Source of the DNA: Caenorhabditis remanei
Lineage: Eukaryota > Nematoda > Chromadorea > Rhabditida > Rhabditidae
Direction: 5' to 3'
NCBI RefSeq assembly: GCF_010183535.1
Contig: NC_071331.1
Location: 22,630,001 to 22,694,000, forward strand
Length of the DNA stretch: 64,000 bases
The position numbers and the translations under genes are program-made. Of the stretch, positions 1 through 9,109 are shown piece after piece. How positions within the stretch are numbered: position 1 is the stretch's first letter; each line of letters begins with the position of its first letter. Under the pieces are notes generated by a model. That model was not told the DNA's origin. It searched no databases and saw nothing but the letters and a program-made list of their open reading frames with translations.

Positions 1-34
1 TAGCTCCTCCAGGATTACTGTAGCTACTACTCAC

Positions 35-336
35 CGGTGACGCATCGCCTCCCGAATAATCCCAACTGAAATCCTTCTTATACAACGCGGGATCCACACA
101 GAACTCCTCCTTCTTAATGACGTCATGTGATGCTCCACTGAAAATTTATATATGTCTGTCTGTGTATCCGAATATCCAGATGTCTACAAAACTCACTAAT
201 CCACCTCATAGACGTACAGTACTCCACAGTAGACACTATTAGTCGGGGAACAACGGATTGACATGGAGATGTGCACGGGGTCCCCGGTAGTGAAGGCGGT
301 AGTGGTGAGTAGGAGGAGTAGGATACGGTAGATCAT
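35..336 (-). CDS. Paralog A: small secreted transthyretin-like protein, 3' part outside the window
   Basis: Exon 1 is 336-197 and exon 2 is 137-35; the donor at 34-31 leads to exons beyond the left edge, so only the first ~80 residues are visible. The protein starts MIYRILLLLL, has a hydrophobic signal peptide ending near TTG, and the mature part begins DPVH as in all its neighbours. Two cysteines lie in exon 1 (IRC, VYCGVL) and one in exon 2 (EEFCVD), all in family positions. Exon 1 ends in phase 2 and exon 2 in phase 0, as in copies B-H. The start was chosen because MIYR or MLIYR opens most copies; the frame is open further upstream but without a signal peptide. The fold assignment is by pattern only (see B). 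Completeness cannot be judged. Confidence 0.75.
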
Positions 337-591
337 TTTTTGGCGAGCGACCGGTTTCCAGGTAGCCGGGTGGAATGAATGAATAGTTTTGGTTGGAAGA
401 GGAGAGGGGCGGTAGCAAAAACATTTTTTGCAAAAAGTTTTTTTTTTCATTTTTGCAAAAATTTTGTATGGGAACCACCAGCGCGCGCGTTGATCATGAT
501 GTTTGTGTATTGAACATTTGATCTACAGGTGCTTTTTGTGATCTACACGGCTTATTAATCAAAATTCTTTATTAGAATTATCAGAAATCAA

Positions 592-1584
592 TTAAGCGTC
601 CTGTTCTGGTCCCATACCGACATTTCGACATTTCGAGGATCCGGTGTTGTAGGCTTTGATGTAGAATGGCACGGAGTGTCTGGAAGTTGCAAAAATTTCA
701 TGTAGATCACAAGATATCTCCCCAGATTTAACCCCTAGAGAAAAGTTGCCAACTACAAAAATGTGGCGCTTGTTTTGATCTACAATTTGATTTCTCCAAC
801 TCACCTCCCATCAACAGGAGCATCGATAGCAATGTCCGGTTGAATACACGCACGTTTTTTGTTTGAAGTGCAGTTATGTCTGAGTTGGTAGTTGAATTCG
901 TACTGCTGAAAAAATAGAGGCTTAGGCTTAAGGGGTGTCTTAGGCTTAGGCTTAGGCTTAAAATTTCAGAAGTGTCAAAAACAGTCACAATACTCGTCAA
1001 ACACAAAAATTTGGATGCTAGGTACAGTAACCCGAATCCTAAAAACTAAAAATTTCAATCCTAGACACAGTAACCTGGATCCAAAAATTGAAATTTTGGA
1101 TCGTAGGCTACAGTAACCCGAATCCGAAAAACTAAAAATTTGGATCCTAGATACAGTAACCCGGATCCAGAAAATATCAAAATTGGTACAGTAACCCGAT
1201 CTTGAAGATTTTGACTATAGCTACAGTATCCGGCTTAGGCTTAAGGGGTGTCTTAGGCTTAGGCTTAGGCCTAAAATCTCAAATCGGTTTGTCCGGATGT
1301 CCACCTACCAACGACACACCATCATACGGATATATAGGATCGTAGACGAAATTTTTCGAGGCATCACTTGTACAAAACATTTGAGTTATCAAGACAGCGC
1401 TGCGGTAACTGAAAATTTTCCCTTTTTTCTGAAATTTTTGAATTCCCGCTCACTCATCCGCCTCATAGACAGTCAAATCAGCGCACCAATAGGGAATGGA
1501 GCGGTCGCAACGGATGAAGACTTCAAAGTCGATTGGATCCGAGAGGGATGGGGAGAATAGGAGGAAAAGAAGGAAAATTTTCAT
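592..1584 (-). CDS. Paralog B: small secreted transthyretin-like protein, 139 residues
   Basis: Exons 1584-1454, 1408-1309, 905-805 and 679-592 join in frame to 140 codons including the stop. A signal peptide (MKIFLLFLLFSPSLS) is followed by DPIDFEVF. Six cysteines lie in the family positions: IRC and YWC (exon 1), MFC (exon 2), HNC and RAC (exon 3), SKC (exon 4). HNCT is also an N-glycosylation sequon. The layout (short beta-like segments, an E-x-D acidic turn after the second cysteine, a D-G turn, then Y-E-F-x-Y-x-L-x-H-N-C) recalls nematode transthyretin-like proteins, which have a conserved H-x-C at the same point. Identity is low, so this is inference; a nematode-specific secreted family of unknown function is the alternative. 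Intron 2 is long and carries TTAGGC blocks. Confidence 0.8.
919..1275. repeat. TTAGGC telomere-like blocks in intron 2 of paralog B
   Basis: Two blocks (919-960 and 1232-1275) contain runs of TTAGGC, the nematode telomere unit, interrupted by AAGGGGTGTC. The two blocks are near copies of each other and flank about 270 bp of GGATCC/TTACTGTA-type repeats. Both lie in intron 2. Confidence 0.85.
1010..1215. repeat. GGATCC/TACAGTAACCCG tandem units (intron 2 of paralog B)
   Basis: Four to five degenerate units of about 40-50 bp with the core GGATCCTAG, TACAGTAACCCGGATCC and an A/T-rich spacer. This is the reverse complement of the GGATCCGGGTTACTGTA units seen elsewhere. Confidence 0.75.
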
Positions 1585-1729
1585 GATTTTTCACTCCGAA
1601 TGATGAAAAATGAAGGAATCGGGCTGGTTTTATAGAAGAGTTTATTCGATTAGAGCTTTTTTCCCAGAGGTTGTAAAATTGGAGTTACAGGTATACTGTA
1701 ACTAGGAAAAGATCAAAAAATCAGAAGAA

Positions 1730-1945
1730 AATGTATCCAAATTTTAGGATCAGGGTTACTGTATCCAGGATCCAAATTCCAAGTTTTAGGATCCGGGTTA
1801 CTGTAGCCTAGGATCCAATTTTTAGTTTTTAGGACCTGGATTACTGTATCTAGAATCCAAAATTTTAGTTTTTTGGATCCGGGTTACTGTACCCAGGATC
1901 CAATTTTTTTGTTTGTTAGGATCCAGGATTCGGGCTACTGTAGCC
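1730..1945. repeat. GGATCCGGGTTACTGTA tandem units upstream of paralog B
   Basis: About five degenerate units of 35-45 bp with the core GGATCCGGGTTACTGTA followed by CCTAGGATCCAA and a T-rich spacer. They lie between the B start and the C stop. Confidence 0.75.
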
Positions 1946-2078
1946 CCTCCAATCATATCTCCGCCTAATTTGCTCCAATTACTCTGATTCTTGTACCAAT
2001 CAATAGCTAATGAAATTTTCCACCTGACAATTATGAAAAATCATTTATTTCATCAATTAACTCAATCAATTATCATCA

Positions 2079-2858
2079 TTAACACATTTTGGCCTCCCCA
2101 CGATTGAACACCTTGCCATAGAAAGTCACGTTTTGTCTGAAAATGATTTTTTCAAAAAAAAATCCCTTTTTTTGAAATAACTCACTCTCCCCTCACCAAG
2201 ATATCGGTGGAGAAATACGGTGTGTAGCATCGGATGGAGCCGTCAGAAGTGCAGTTGTGTTGGAGGGAGTAGTTGAATTCGTAGTCCTGAAAATTTTGGA
2301 TACAGTAACCCAGATCTTGGAAGTTCAAAAATTTGGATCCTAAGTACAGGAATTCGGATCCTAAAAACTAAAATTTTGGATCCTAGGTACAGTAACCCGG
2401 ATCCTAAAAAATGCAAGCATTGATACAGTAACCCGATTCAGAGGCTTAGGCTTAGGCTTAATTTAATTTTTTGTTTTTTTTTGGCGGCTAAAACATACGT
2501 GACTGCTTTTTTTAGGTACAGTAACCCGAATCCTAAAAATAACATATTCCCAACTAACCGATGACCAATCCCCATCTGGGCGGAGTCTCGGGTACTCGTA
2601 CTCCTGATACCAATTTGGCGTGCAGAATTTTTCGGTCTTCAGAATATCACGAGTGCTTGGTCTGAAAAAAAATTAGGATTCAAAGTTGTGGGGTACTGTA
2701 GTTCTGACTTACAACAAATCGTCCTCGAAAACTGTCAACTCTCCGCACCAATATCTGACTGTTGGTTCACAACGAAGGAACACTTCGATATTGACGGGAT
2801 CCGATTTTATTTGGTAGATCAAAAAGAGAAATAAGAGAAGGGTACGGTAGATCAACAT
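2079..2858 (-). CDS. Paralog C: small secreted transthyretin-like protein, 135 residues
   Basis: Exons 2858-2713, 2661-2559, 2286-2186 and 2136-2079 give 136 codons including the stop. It starts MLIYRTLLLFLFLIYQIKS and the mature chain begins DPVNIEVFLRC. The cysteine ladder is complete (RC, WCG, FC, HNC, RC and a C-terminal MC). The exon 3 segment DYEFNYSLQHNC is the best conserved part of the family. The final exon is only 58 nt and ends VFNRGEAKMC, so the last cysteine is the C-terminal residue. Secretion is inferred from the signal peptide. The upstream side (3010-3510) is packed with GGATCC/TTACTGTA repeats that must include or adjoin its promoter. Function unknown; family call as for B. 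Confidence 0.8.
2300..2430. repeat. TACAGTAACCCGGATCC units (intron 2 of paralog C)
   Basis: Three units in the opposite reading direction to the array at 1730-1945; same core. Confidence 0.7.
2441..2462. repeat. TTAGGC telomere-like block in intron 2 of paralog C
   Basis: A short run of three TTAGGC units (GAGGCTTAGGCTTAGGCTTA) in the same intron position as in copies B, E, F and G. Confidence 0.8.
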
Positions 2859-2999
2859 TCTCGGAGAAGGAAAAAGGAGAAGAATGAGGGAAAAAGGAGC
2901 GGAGGAGTTTATGATCGTTTTTTTTTCGAAAGTGATAAAAATGCGTTTTATGAGCATGAGAAGGGGGATTTTCACGGATTTTATGAGTTTTGAGGGGTA

Positions 3000-3515
3000 C
3001 TGTAGCTGGGAACCAACTTTTCTGAGTTTTAGGAGTCGGGTTACTGTAGCTAGGGTCATAATCCTTTAGATCAGGTTACTGTACCAATGATTGAATTTTC
3101 AGGATTCGGGTTACTGTACCTAAGATTCAAATTTTTAGTTTTCAGGATCCCGGTTACTGTACCCAGGATCAAAATTTTAATGTTTTTAGGATCCGGATTA
3201 CTGTACCTAGGATTCCGATTTCTGTGTTTTAGGATGTGGGTTACTGTACCTAGGATTCAAGTTTTTAGTTTTTAGGATGTGGGTTACTGTAGCTAGCTTC
3301 CTAATCCTCTAGATCGGGTTACTGTACCAATGTTTGGATTTCCAGAATCCGGGTTACTGTACTTAAGTACATTCGAAATTTCCCGAAGTTTTTTGTTCTG
3401 GGTTACTGTACCAGGGAACTAGATCCTGGAAATTCAAGATCCGGGTTACTGTATCCTAGGATCAAAATTTTCAGTTTCAAAGATCCGGGTTACTGTAGCC
3501 TAGGATCCAAATGTT
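3000..3515. repeat. Long GGATCCGGGTTACTGTA array upstream of paralog C
   Basis: Roughly eleven degenerate units of 35-45 bp, the longest array of this family in the window. It fills most of the space between the C start and the D stop, so it overlaps whatever promoter C uses. TTACTGTA is the least variable part of each unit. Confidence 0.8.
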
Positions 3516-3551
3516 TAGTTTTCACAAAAATCTTTATTCCCCTAAAAAATT

Positions 3552-4110
3552 TCAACAATTCGGATAACCTCCACGATTGAACAGCCTCGCGTACAACTCC
3601 ACATTTTGTCTGGAATTTTTTCAAATTTTTGATCTACAGTACCCTCCCTTTGACCTACTCTCTATTCGCCGCCGCTTGAACCTCTTGTCTCGGATTCACA
3701 CACCGTACTAAGCCATCCGATGAGCAATTGTGACGTAACTCGTAGCTGAATTCATATGTCTGAAAATCTGTCTGTGTGTGTGTGTGTCTGTGAGTCCAGA
3801 TGTCCACTCTACCGGTGACGCGTCGCCTCCTAAGGAAATCGGCGAGTACTTCAACTCCTTCCACACCTGATCCGTACAGTATCGATCGGTTTTGAAGCTG
3901 TCGTGGCTCCCGGGCCTAGAAGTGTTTATACATTTTTTTTGACGTAGATCAAAAAGGGGGCGTGGCTTACAATACGTCCACCTCATAGAAGATGATATGT
4001 CCACAGTAGAACTTGATTGATGGATCACAACGGATAAGAATTTCCAAGTTGATCGGATCCCCGTAGATCACAGAGATCACGGAAAAAGCAAGGAGCAGAG
4101 TACGGTACAT
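3552..4110 (-). CDS. Paralog D: small secreted transthyretin-like protein, 133 residues
   Basis: Exons 4110-3971, 3915-3813, 3759-3659 and 3609-3552 give 134 codons including the stop. The signal peptide MYRTLLLAFSVISVIYG precedes DPINLEILIRC. All six family cysteines are present and the exon 3 core reads TYEFSYELRHNC. It is the most compact copy: all three introns are under 60 nt and no repeat has entered them. An ATG nine bases further upstream of TTG-ATG is in frame, but the sequence TTTTCAG directly before TTG looks like a splice acceptor, so 4110 is preferred. The stop codon of copy E is only 134 bp upstream, which suggests a two-gene operon (see findings). Function unknown. Confidence 0.8.
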
Positions 4111-4239
4111 CAACTGAAAATCCATATCAAGAAAAGAGGGCGTGGCCTCCTACAGTAGATATTGAACTGCAAAAACTACAGTATTTTTATAAAACTACAG
4201 TAAGAAAATTTATAAAAATTTATAAAAATTAAAAAAAAA

Positions 4240-4245
4240 TTTATT
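4240..4245 (-). promoter_or_regulatory. AATAAA polyadenylation signal at the end of paralog E
   Basis: On the minus strand the stop TGA runs directly into AATAAA and a T-rich stretch, followed by a TTTTCAG acceptor (4120-4114) three bases before the ATG of copy D. This is the signature of an intercistronic region in a nematode operon. Confidence 0.55.
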
Positions 4246-5490
4246 CAATCCAAGGCCAATAAGCAATCGAAATTCTCTCCCCGATTATACGCCTTCACAT
4301 AGAATTCCACGAATTGTCTGAAAATACAGTAATCTACAGTAGGACACTACAGTAAGACACTCACTCTCCGTCAATATACTTCCGAACGTATTGGTGGGGA
4401 CGGATACAGAGTCGTTGGCCGGTATGTGTGCAATTGTGCTCCAAGGTGAAACTGAATTCGTATTCCTGGAAGAATTCTATGAAAAAGACGATCTTGAGTT
4501 TAAAGTTTGCCAATAACCAAAAATGTTTCATTTGAAACAAAAAACTTTTTTTGAAAATTTTCCAAAAAAATGTTTTTTGAAAAAAAAACTTGAAAATCGA
4601 TTGGCCTTGACCCTTAAATTGGGTTTTCCGTGAAATCCAACGTTACAAAAAAAGATTGGTGGTATGTGGACTCGAACCCTGGTCGGTAGTTTGGTAGCCA
4701 CTGTGTCTACCGTAACCACTCGGCCACCACTGCACAATAAATTTTTCGGAAATATGCCAATATGGGGCTCAAAACTTCGGAAATTTTACGATAATCACGA
4801 ATATCAAGATTTAATTATCTAAAAATGTCAGAATTAAAAAAAAACGAAAAATCGCGAAAAAAATTTCTGAATTTTTTTTCAAAATTTTGTTTGTTTTGAA
4901 TCAGAAAAGTGGTTTTTAGCTATATTACAACTTGCAAAAAGAGTTTGGAGGTATGTGGACTCGAACCCTGGTTGGTCGATTCGTAGCCACTTTGTCTACC
5001 CTAACCACTCGGCCACCACTGCACACCTAATTTTTTGGAAGTATGGCAATATGGGGCTCAAAATTTTTGGAATTTTGTGTAGAGGAAGAATATGTGACCA
5101 CTTATATACCAAACCTCCCAAAAACTGAAATTCGTGTGCTTAGGCTTAAAAAATTTCGAGGCTTAGACTTAGGCTTAAATTCTAACTCACCTTTCCCGGA
5201 TCGCCTCCAGGCCAGAATTTCTCATACTGAAATTGCTGATACTCATAATCCGAACAAAACTGGTGGGTCTTGAAGACATCGTGCTGTCCTTGGCTGAAAA
5301 TTTTTAGTTTTTTGACTTCCAATTCTATTTTTTTTTGAACAACTCACTAATCCACCTCATAGTAGACCAATTTTCCGCAGTAATGAGCAATTGATGGATC
5401 ACAACGGACCAGCATCTCAATGTTGATTGGGTCCGAGTGAATTTGGTAGATCAAAACCAAGAAAAGGGGAAAAGTACGGTAGATCAACAT
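4245..5490 (-). CDS. Paralog E: small secreted transthyretin-like protein, 139 residues
   Basis: Exons 5490-5348, 5293-5191, 4465-4365 and 4317-4245 give 140 codons including the stop. It starts MLIYRTFPLFLVLIYQIHS followed by DPINIEMLVRC. Six cysteines are in family positions (RC, YCG, FC, HNC, LC, DC), and exon 3 reads EYEFSFTLEHNC. Intron 2 (4466-5190) is 725 bp, because it holds two tRNA-like elements and a TTAGGC block. The stop codon overlaps an AATAAA (minus strand, 4245-4240), and copy D begins 134 bp downstream. Same inferred fold and same uncertainty as copy B. Confidence 0.8.
4654..5059 (-). repeat. Two tRNA-like elements in intron 2 of paralog E
   Basis: Copies at 4654-4770 and 4943-5059, both read on the minus strand, the same direction as the host gene. 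Each has GAGCCCCATATTGCCATA, an A box (TGGCCGAGTGGTTA), GGTAGACA, a B box (GGGTTCGAGTCCACATACC) and a T-rich tail. A/B box spacing fits a class II (Leu/Ser) tRNA ancestor. The T arm no longer pairs well, so these are not functional tRNA genes. Confidence 0.85.
5138..5178. repeat. TTAGGC telomere-like block in intron 2 of paralog E
   Basis: GCTTAGGCTTAAAAAATTTC then GAGGCTTAGACTTAGGCTTA, close to the 5' splice site of intron 2 on the minus strand. Confidence 0.8.
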
Positions 5491-5614
5491 TTCCGGAGAG
5501 GGGAAATGAAGAAGAATAGGGGCGATGGAGGCAAAAGGACGCCAAGAGCCATAAAAATTGGTTTTATGGGCTTGGGAAAGTGAATTTTCTTAGTTTTTTG
5601 AAAAAAATCTGAAA

Positions 5615-5905
5615 AAAATTGTTCTGGGATACTGTAGCCTGGAAGCAGATCCCGAAAATTCAGTATCTGGGATACTGTAGCCTAGGATCAGAATATTCAG
5701 TTTTTTGGGATCCGTGTTACTGTACCCAGAATACCAACTTTCGTTTTTCAGGATCAAAGTTACTGTAGCTTTGGATCCTAATTTTCACTTTTTAGGATTT
5801 GGGTTACTGTACCCACAATCCAAATTTTCAGTTTTTAGGAACCGGGTTACTGTAGCCTAGGATCCAAGTTTTCAGGATCCGGGTTACTGTAGGATCCGAA
5901 TTTTC
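5615..5905. repeat. GGATCCGGGTTACTGTA array upstream of paralog E
   Basis: Six or seven degenerate units; same core and spacer as the array at 3000-3515. Confidence 0.75.
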
Positions 5906-5970
5906 GGATTTTCCAAACAATATTACTGTAACACCATTCATTCAACATCTCCCAAGAATAATTATTATTC

Positions 5971-7016
5971 CTAAAAATCAATAATCTTCGCATTTGGATC
6001 TTTACACGCCCTTGCCTCTCCGAAGTTCCACGCGTTGAACTTGAACTCCACCCATGATCTACAAAAATTTAAAGTACAGTACCCCTCTCCCTACAGTAGT
6101 ACGGTAACTCACTCCCCGCTAGCACTGACATCCTTTGGGTTGTCAGGACGGATGCATCGGGTGAGGTCGTCGATGGTGCAGTTGTGAGTTAGTTGGTAGT
6201 TGAGTTCGTAGCTCTGGAAAAACAAAATCAAAACAATTTTCAGATTTTTTTTTTTCAAAAAAAATTTTAACGTAAAACTCGGAAACTTAACTTGTTATGA
6301 TTAGAAAAAAGTTTTTAGCAATATCAAAAGTAGCAAAAAAAGATTGGAGGTATGTGGACTCGAACCCTGGTTGGTAGATTGATAGCCACTGTGTCTACCT
6401 TAACCACTCGGCCACCACTGCACCAACTTTTTTTTGGGAGTATGGCAATATGGGGCTCAAAATTCCGGAAATTTTGTGGAAAGTAGGAATATTAAGATTA
6501 AATAGTCTAGAAATGGCAATATTTTGAAAAAAAAACTGAAAATCGGGGAAAAAAATGTCAGAATTTTTTTCTTCAAAAAGTGGACAATTTCCATAAAATT
6601 TATTTAAAAAAAGACGGTTTACATGACATTTGGAGAACTACTACTAACAAGCCGATATTTCCAAAGGGTCACTTAGGCTTAGGCTTAAAAAAGGCTTAGG
6701 CTTAACATTTTTATAAAAAAAAGTCTCTACCGGTGAGGTATCCCCATCTGGGTACAAATCGAATTTGAACTCCTTTTCCCCCTCCGGCGCACAGTACTCC
6801 TCAGTCTTCAGTATGTCATGATTGCTCCATCTGAAATTTTTCGTGTTTCTCAAAAAAAAAATTGATCTACACTCACTTATCCGCTTCGAAAATTACAAGC
6901 TTTCCACAATAGAGGTACTCCGGAGTGCCCTCCATTTCGCATTTGATTTTGACGGTGACATGGACCGGGTCCGCAAGGATTACGGTAAGAAATAGGAGAG
7001 CGGGAAGGTAGATCAT
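5971..7016 (-). CDS. Paralog F: small secreted transthyretin-like protein, 142 residues
   Basis: Exons 7016-6877, 6830-6731, 6213-6113 and 6058-5971 give 143 codons including the stop. The signal peptide is short (MIYLPALLFLTVILA) and the mature chain starts DPVHVTVKIKC. Six cysteines fit the family; exon 3 begins SYELNYQLTHNC and exon 4 reads EFKFNAWNFGEARAC. It is closest to copy G: both share EGTPEYL-like or EETPEYL-like text in exon 1 and an almost identical exon 3, so F and G look like a recent duplication. Intron 2 carries one tRNA-like element and a TTAGGC block, as in G, so the repeats were probably there before the duplication. Function unknown. Confidence 0.8.
6342..6458 (-). repeat. 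tRNA-like element in intron 2 of paralog F
   Basis: Same element as in paralog E: A box TGGCCGAGTGGTTA, B box GGGTTCGAGTCC, and upstream GAGCCCCATATTGCCATAC. Sense to the host gene. Confidence 0.85.
6668..6705. repeat. TTAGGC telomere-like block in intron 2 of paralog F
   Basis: Two short TTAGGC runs separated by AAAAAAGG, near the donor of intron 2. Confidence 0.8.
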
Positions 7017-7347
7017 AAGTTGAAAGTGAGGGGGAATTGGTTGGAAGGGGGTTTTAAAAAAGAAAAATGAAAAGGAAGCCGACGGATGAGAATTCTCAGG
7101 AGAGCTTATGGGAGACAGTTTCAGTTCCCATCATTGAAAATTTTTTGACGGTAGAGGGTTACTGTACAAACACTTTATTCAGAAAAATTTTCACATATAT
7201 CATTCCAATCATTCAATTTTTTCAAATTATACGGATGAATGCAAGCTCTTGCCTCTCCGTAGTTCCACGCGTTGAACTTGAATTCCATTTTTGACCTACA
7301 AAAATTTTATATCAACTACAGTACCCCTCATACAGTAACCCACATTA

Positions 7348-7489
7348 CTGTGAAAAAAATAAAGTTTGGCCAAGGATTTTCAAAAAAAAATTTCGCGCCC
7401 AAAACGCTTTAGTTCACAAATGCACTAAAGTGTTTTGGGCGCGAAAATTTTTTTTGAAAATCCTTGGCCAAACTTTATTTTTTTCACAG
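7348..7489. mobile_element. 142-bp palindromic MITE inserted in exon 3 of paralog G
   Basis: The two halves are near-perfect reverse complements. The left half starts CTGTGAAAAAAATAAAG and the right half ends CTTTATTTTTTTCACAG; the centre is a short loop around GTTCACAAATGCAC. It is flanked by TA on both sides (7346-7347 and 7490-7491), the target duplication typical of Tc1/mariner-type transposition. It carries no coding sequence, so it must have been moved by a transposase from elsewhere. The sequence can fold into a hairpin of about 65 bp. Confidence 0.85.
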
Positions 7490-7748
7490 TATACGCGGGT
7501 CGAATTGTGTAAAATAGTCGGGTCTGATGCATCGGGTGAGGTCGTCAATGGTGCAGTTGTGTGTTAGTTGGTAGTTGATTTTGAATCCCTGAAATTTTGT
7601 GACTTTGGCTTAAAGGATTTAAAAAAAAACATCACGAAATAGGAAAAAAATATATTTTTTTCCATATTTTTTTAACGTAAAACTCGGAAACTTAGCTTGT
7701 TATAAACTGAAAAAAAGTTTTTAACTATATCAAAAGTTGCTAAAAAAT

Positions 7749-7864
7749 ATTGGCGGTATGTGGACTCGAACCCTGGTTGGTAGATTCGTAGCCACTGTGT
7801 CTACCGTAACCACTCGGCCACCACTGCACACCACATTTTTCGGAAGTATGGCAATATGGGGCTC
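7749..7864 (-). repeat. tRNA-like element in intron 2 of paralog G
   Basis: Same element, same intron and same orientation as in paralogs E and F. The shared position suggests it predates the duplication of these genes. Confidence 0.85.
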
Positions 7865-7976
7865 AAAATTTTGGAAATTTTGTGGAAAACACGAATATTA
7901 AGGTTTAGTTGTCTAGAAATGTCAGGATTTTCGAAAAAATCTGAAAATCGGGAAAAAAAATTTCGGGTTTTTTTCG

Positions 7977-8021
7977 GTTTAGGCTTAAAAGGTTTCAGAG
8001 GCTTAGGCTTAGGCTTAAAAC
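7977..8021. repeat. TTAGGC telomere-like block in intron 2 of paralog G
   Basis: GGTTTAGGCTTAAAAGG followed by GAGGCTTAGGCTTAGGCTTA, near the donor of intron 2. Its spacing resembles the block in copy E. Confidence 0.8.
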
Positions 8022-8639
8022 GTGTCTTTGGCATAGTCACCTCTATCAACTTACCCGAGACAAATATCCTTTTTCACTAAAATCAAAGTTCACCTCCTTG
8101 ACTCCTTCCGGTACACCACAAAATTCTTCCTCCCCCAAAATTTCGTTCTTATTCCACCTGAAAATGCTTTTTTAAAAACTTTTTCTGCCAATTTGACCTA
8201 CTTTTTTTGGCCGAAAAGTATCATTTTCCCACACCAGAGATACTCGGGAGTTTCCTCCATTTGACAGTTGATTTTGATAGAAACATGGATTGGGTCCGCG
8301 AGGATTACTGTAGAGAGGGATAAAATGGCGGGAAAAATGGTACGGTAGATCATGTCATATGCTGTATGTTCCTGTGCCATTTGAGCTTTTTTATACGGTT
8401 TATGGTGTAAAAATAGAAAATAGAAACAAAAAACTATGCATGACACATCCTATGAATCATATTTGTTTTTGTTCTATTCCAAATGTTCCAATTCTTCCGA
8501 TTTTTGTCGATTTACGAGTTGTATGTAGATTTACGAGAATGCTTGAATTTGTATTTACGTGGTTTAAGTGTCGATTTACGATACCTGGTGTCAATTTACG
8601 CGATTTAAAATCGATTTACAATATCCTTACTGGATCTGT

Positions 8640-8960
8640 GTGGATTTACGTGCCCCTGGATCCAAGTTTTTAGTTTTATCACCCGGGTTACTGTAGTTAG
8701 GACATCGATGTCTAGGTTACTGTATCTGGGATACTGTAGTATCACAGAAGAGTTTATCCAGGATCCAAATCTTCATTTCTAGTGTCCCGGTTACTGTAGT
8801 TAGCCACTTTGCTCATAACTCCTCCCAAAATGCTCCAAATGATTTTATTTTTGTACCAATCGAAAGCTCATAAAATTTTCTACTAGTTCAATTATGTTTT
8901 GACTACAGTATCTCTCGTTGGGGTTACTGTATCTAGGATCAAAATCTGTGGCGCTCGAAT
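8640..8960. repeat. TTACTGTA units upstream of paralog G
   Basis: Scattered GGATCC and GGTTACTGTA units, preceded at 8505-8660 by a different short repeat (GATTTACGAG-like, about 20-25 bp period). A segment with TTGTACCAATCGAAAGCTCA (8852-8871) recurs in diverged form at 1992 and 10180. Confidence 0.65.
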
Positions 8961-9109
8961 CCTATTTTTACTTGTAACTCCGCTCAAAACGATTCAAATG
9001 ACTTGGTTTTGGTACCATTTGACTACTCTTAAAAAATTCTACAAAATCCATATAAATTCACGCAAATTTATTGAAAAAAATCCAAAAAAAAATCCAAAAA
9101 ACTCCAAAA

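Larger units (their letters stand above)
7175..8353 (-). pseudogene. Paralog G: transthyretin-like gene broken by a MITE in exon 3
   Basis: Exon 1 (8353-8202) and exon 2 (8157-8055) are intact, with signal peptide and three cysteines (one fewer acidic turn: LFGQKK replaces E-x-D). Exon 3 starts normally at 7588 and matches copy F closely (INYQLTHNC, DDLTRCIRP). It then runs into a 142-bp palindromic element (7348-7489) whose first bases create a stop codon at 7486-7484. Exon 4 (7295-7175) is still open, matches copy F (EFKFNAWNYGEARAC) and ends in a stop overlapping an AATAAA. Without splicing out the insert, the product loses the exon 4 segment and its last conserved cysteine. No donor upstream of the insert keeps the frame into exon 4. 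Called a pseudogene or truncated allele; the gene was probably intact until recently. Confidence 0.75.

Noticed and set aside
919..1275. TTAGGC runs as a chromosome end
   Set aside because: The runs are only two to four units long, interrupted, and lie inside introns.
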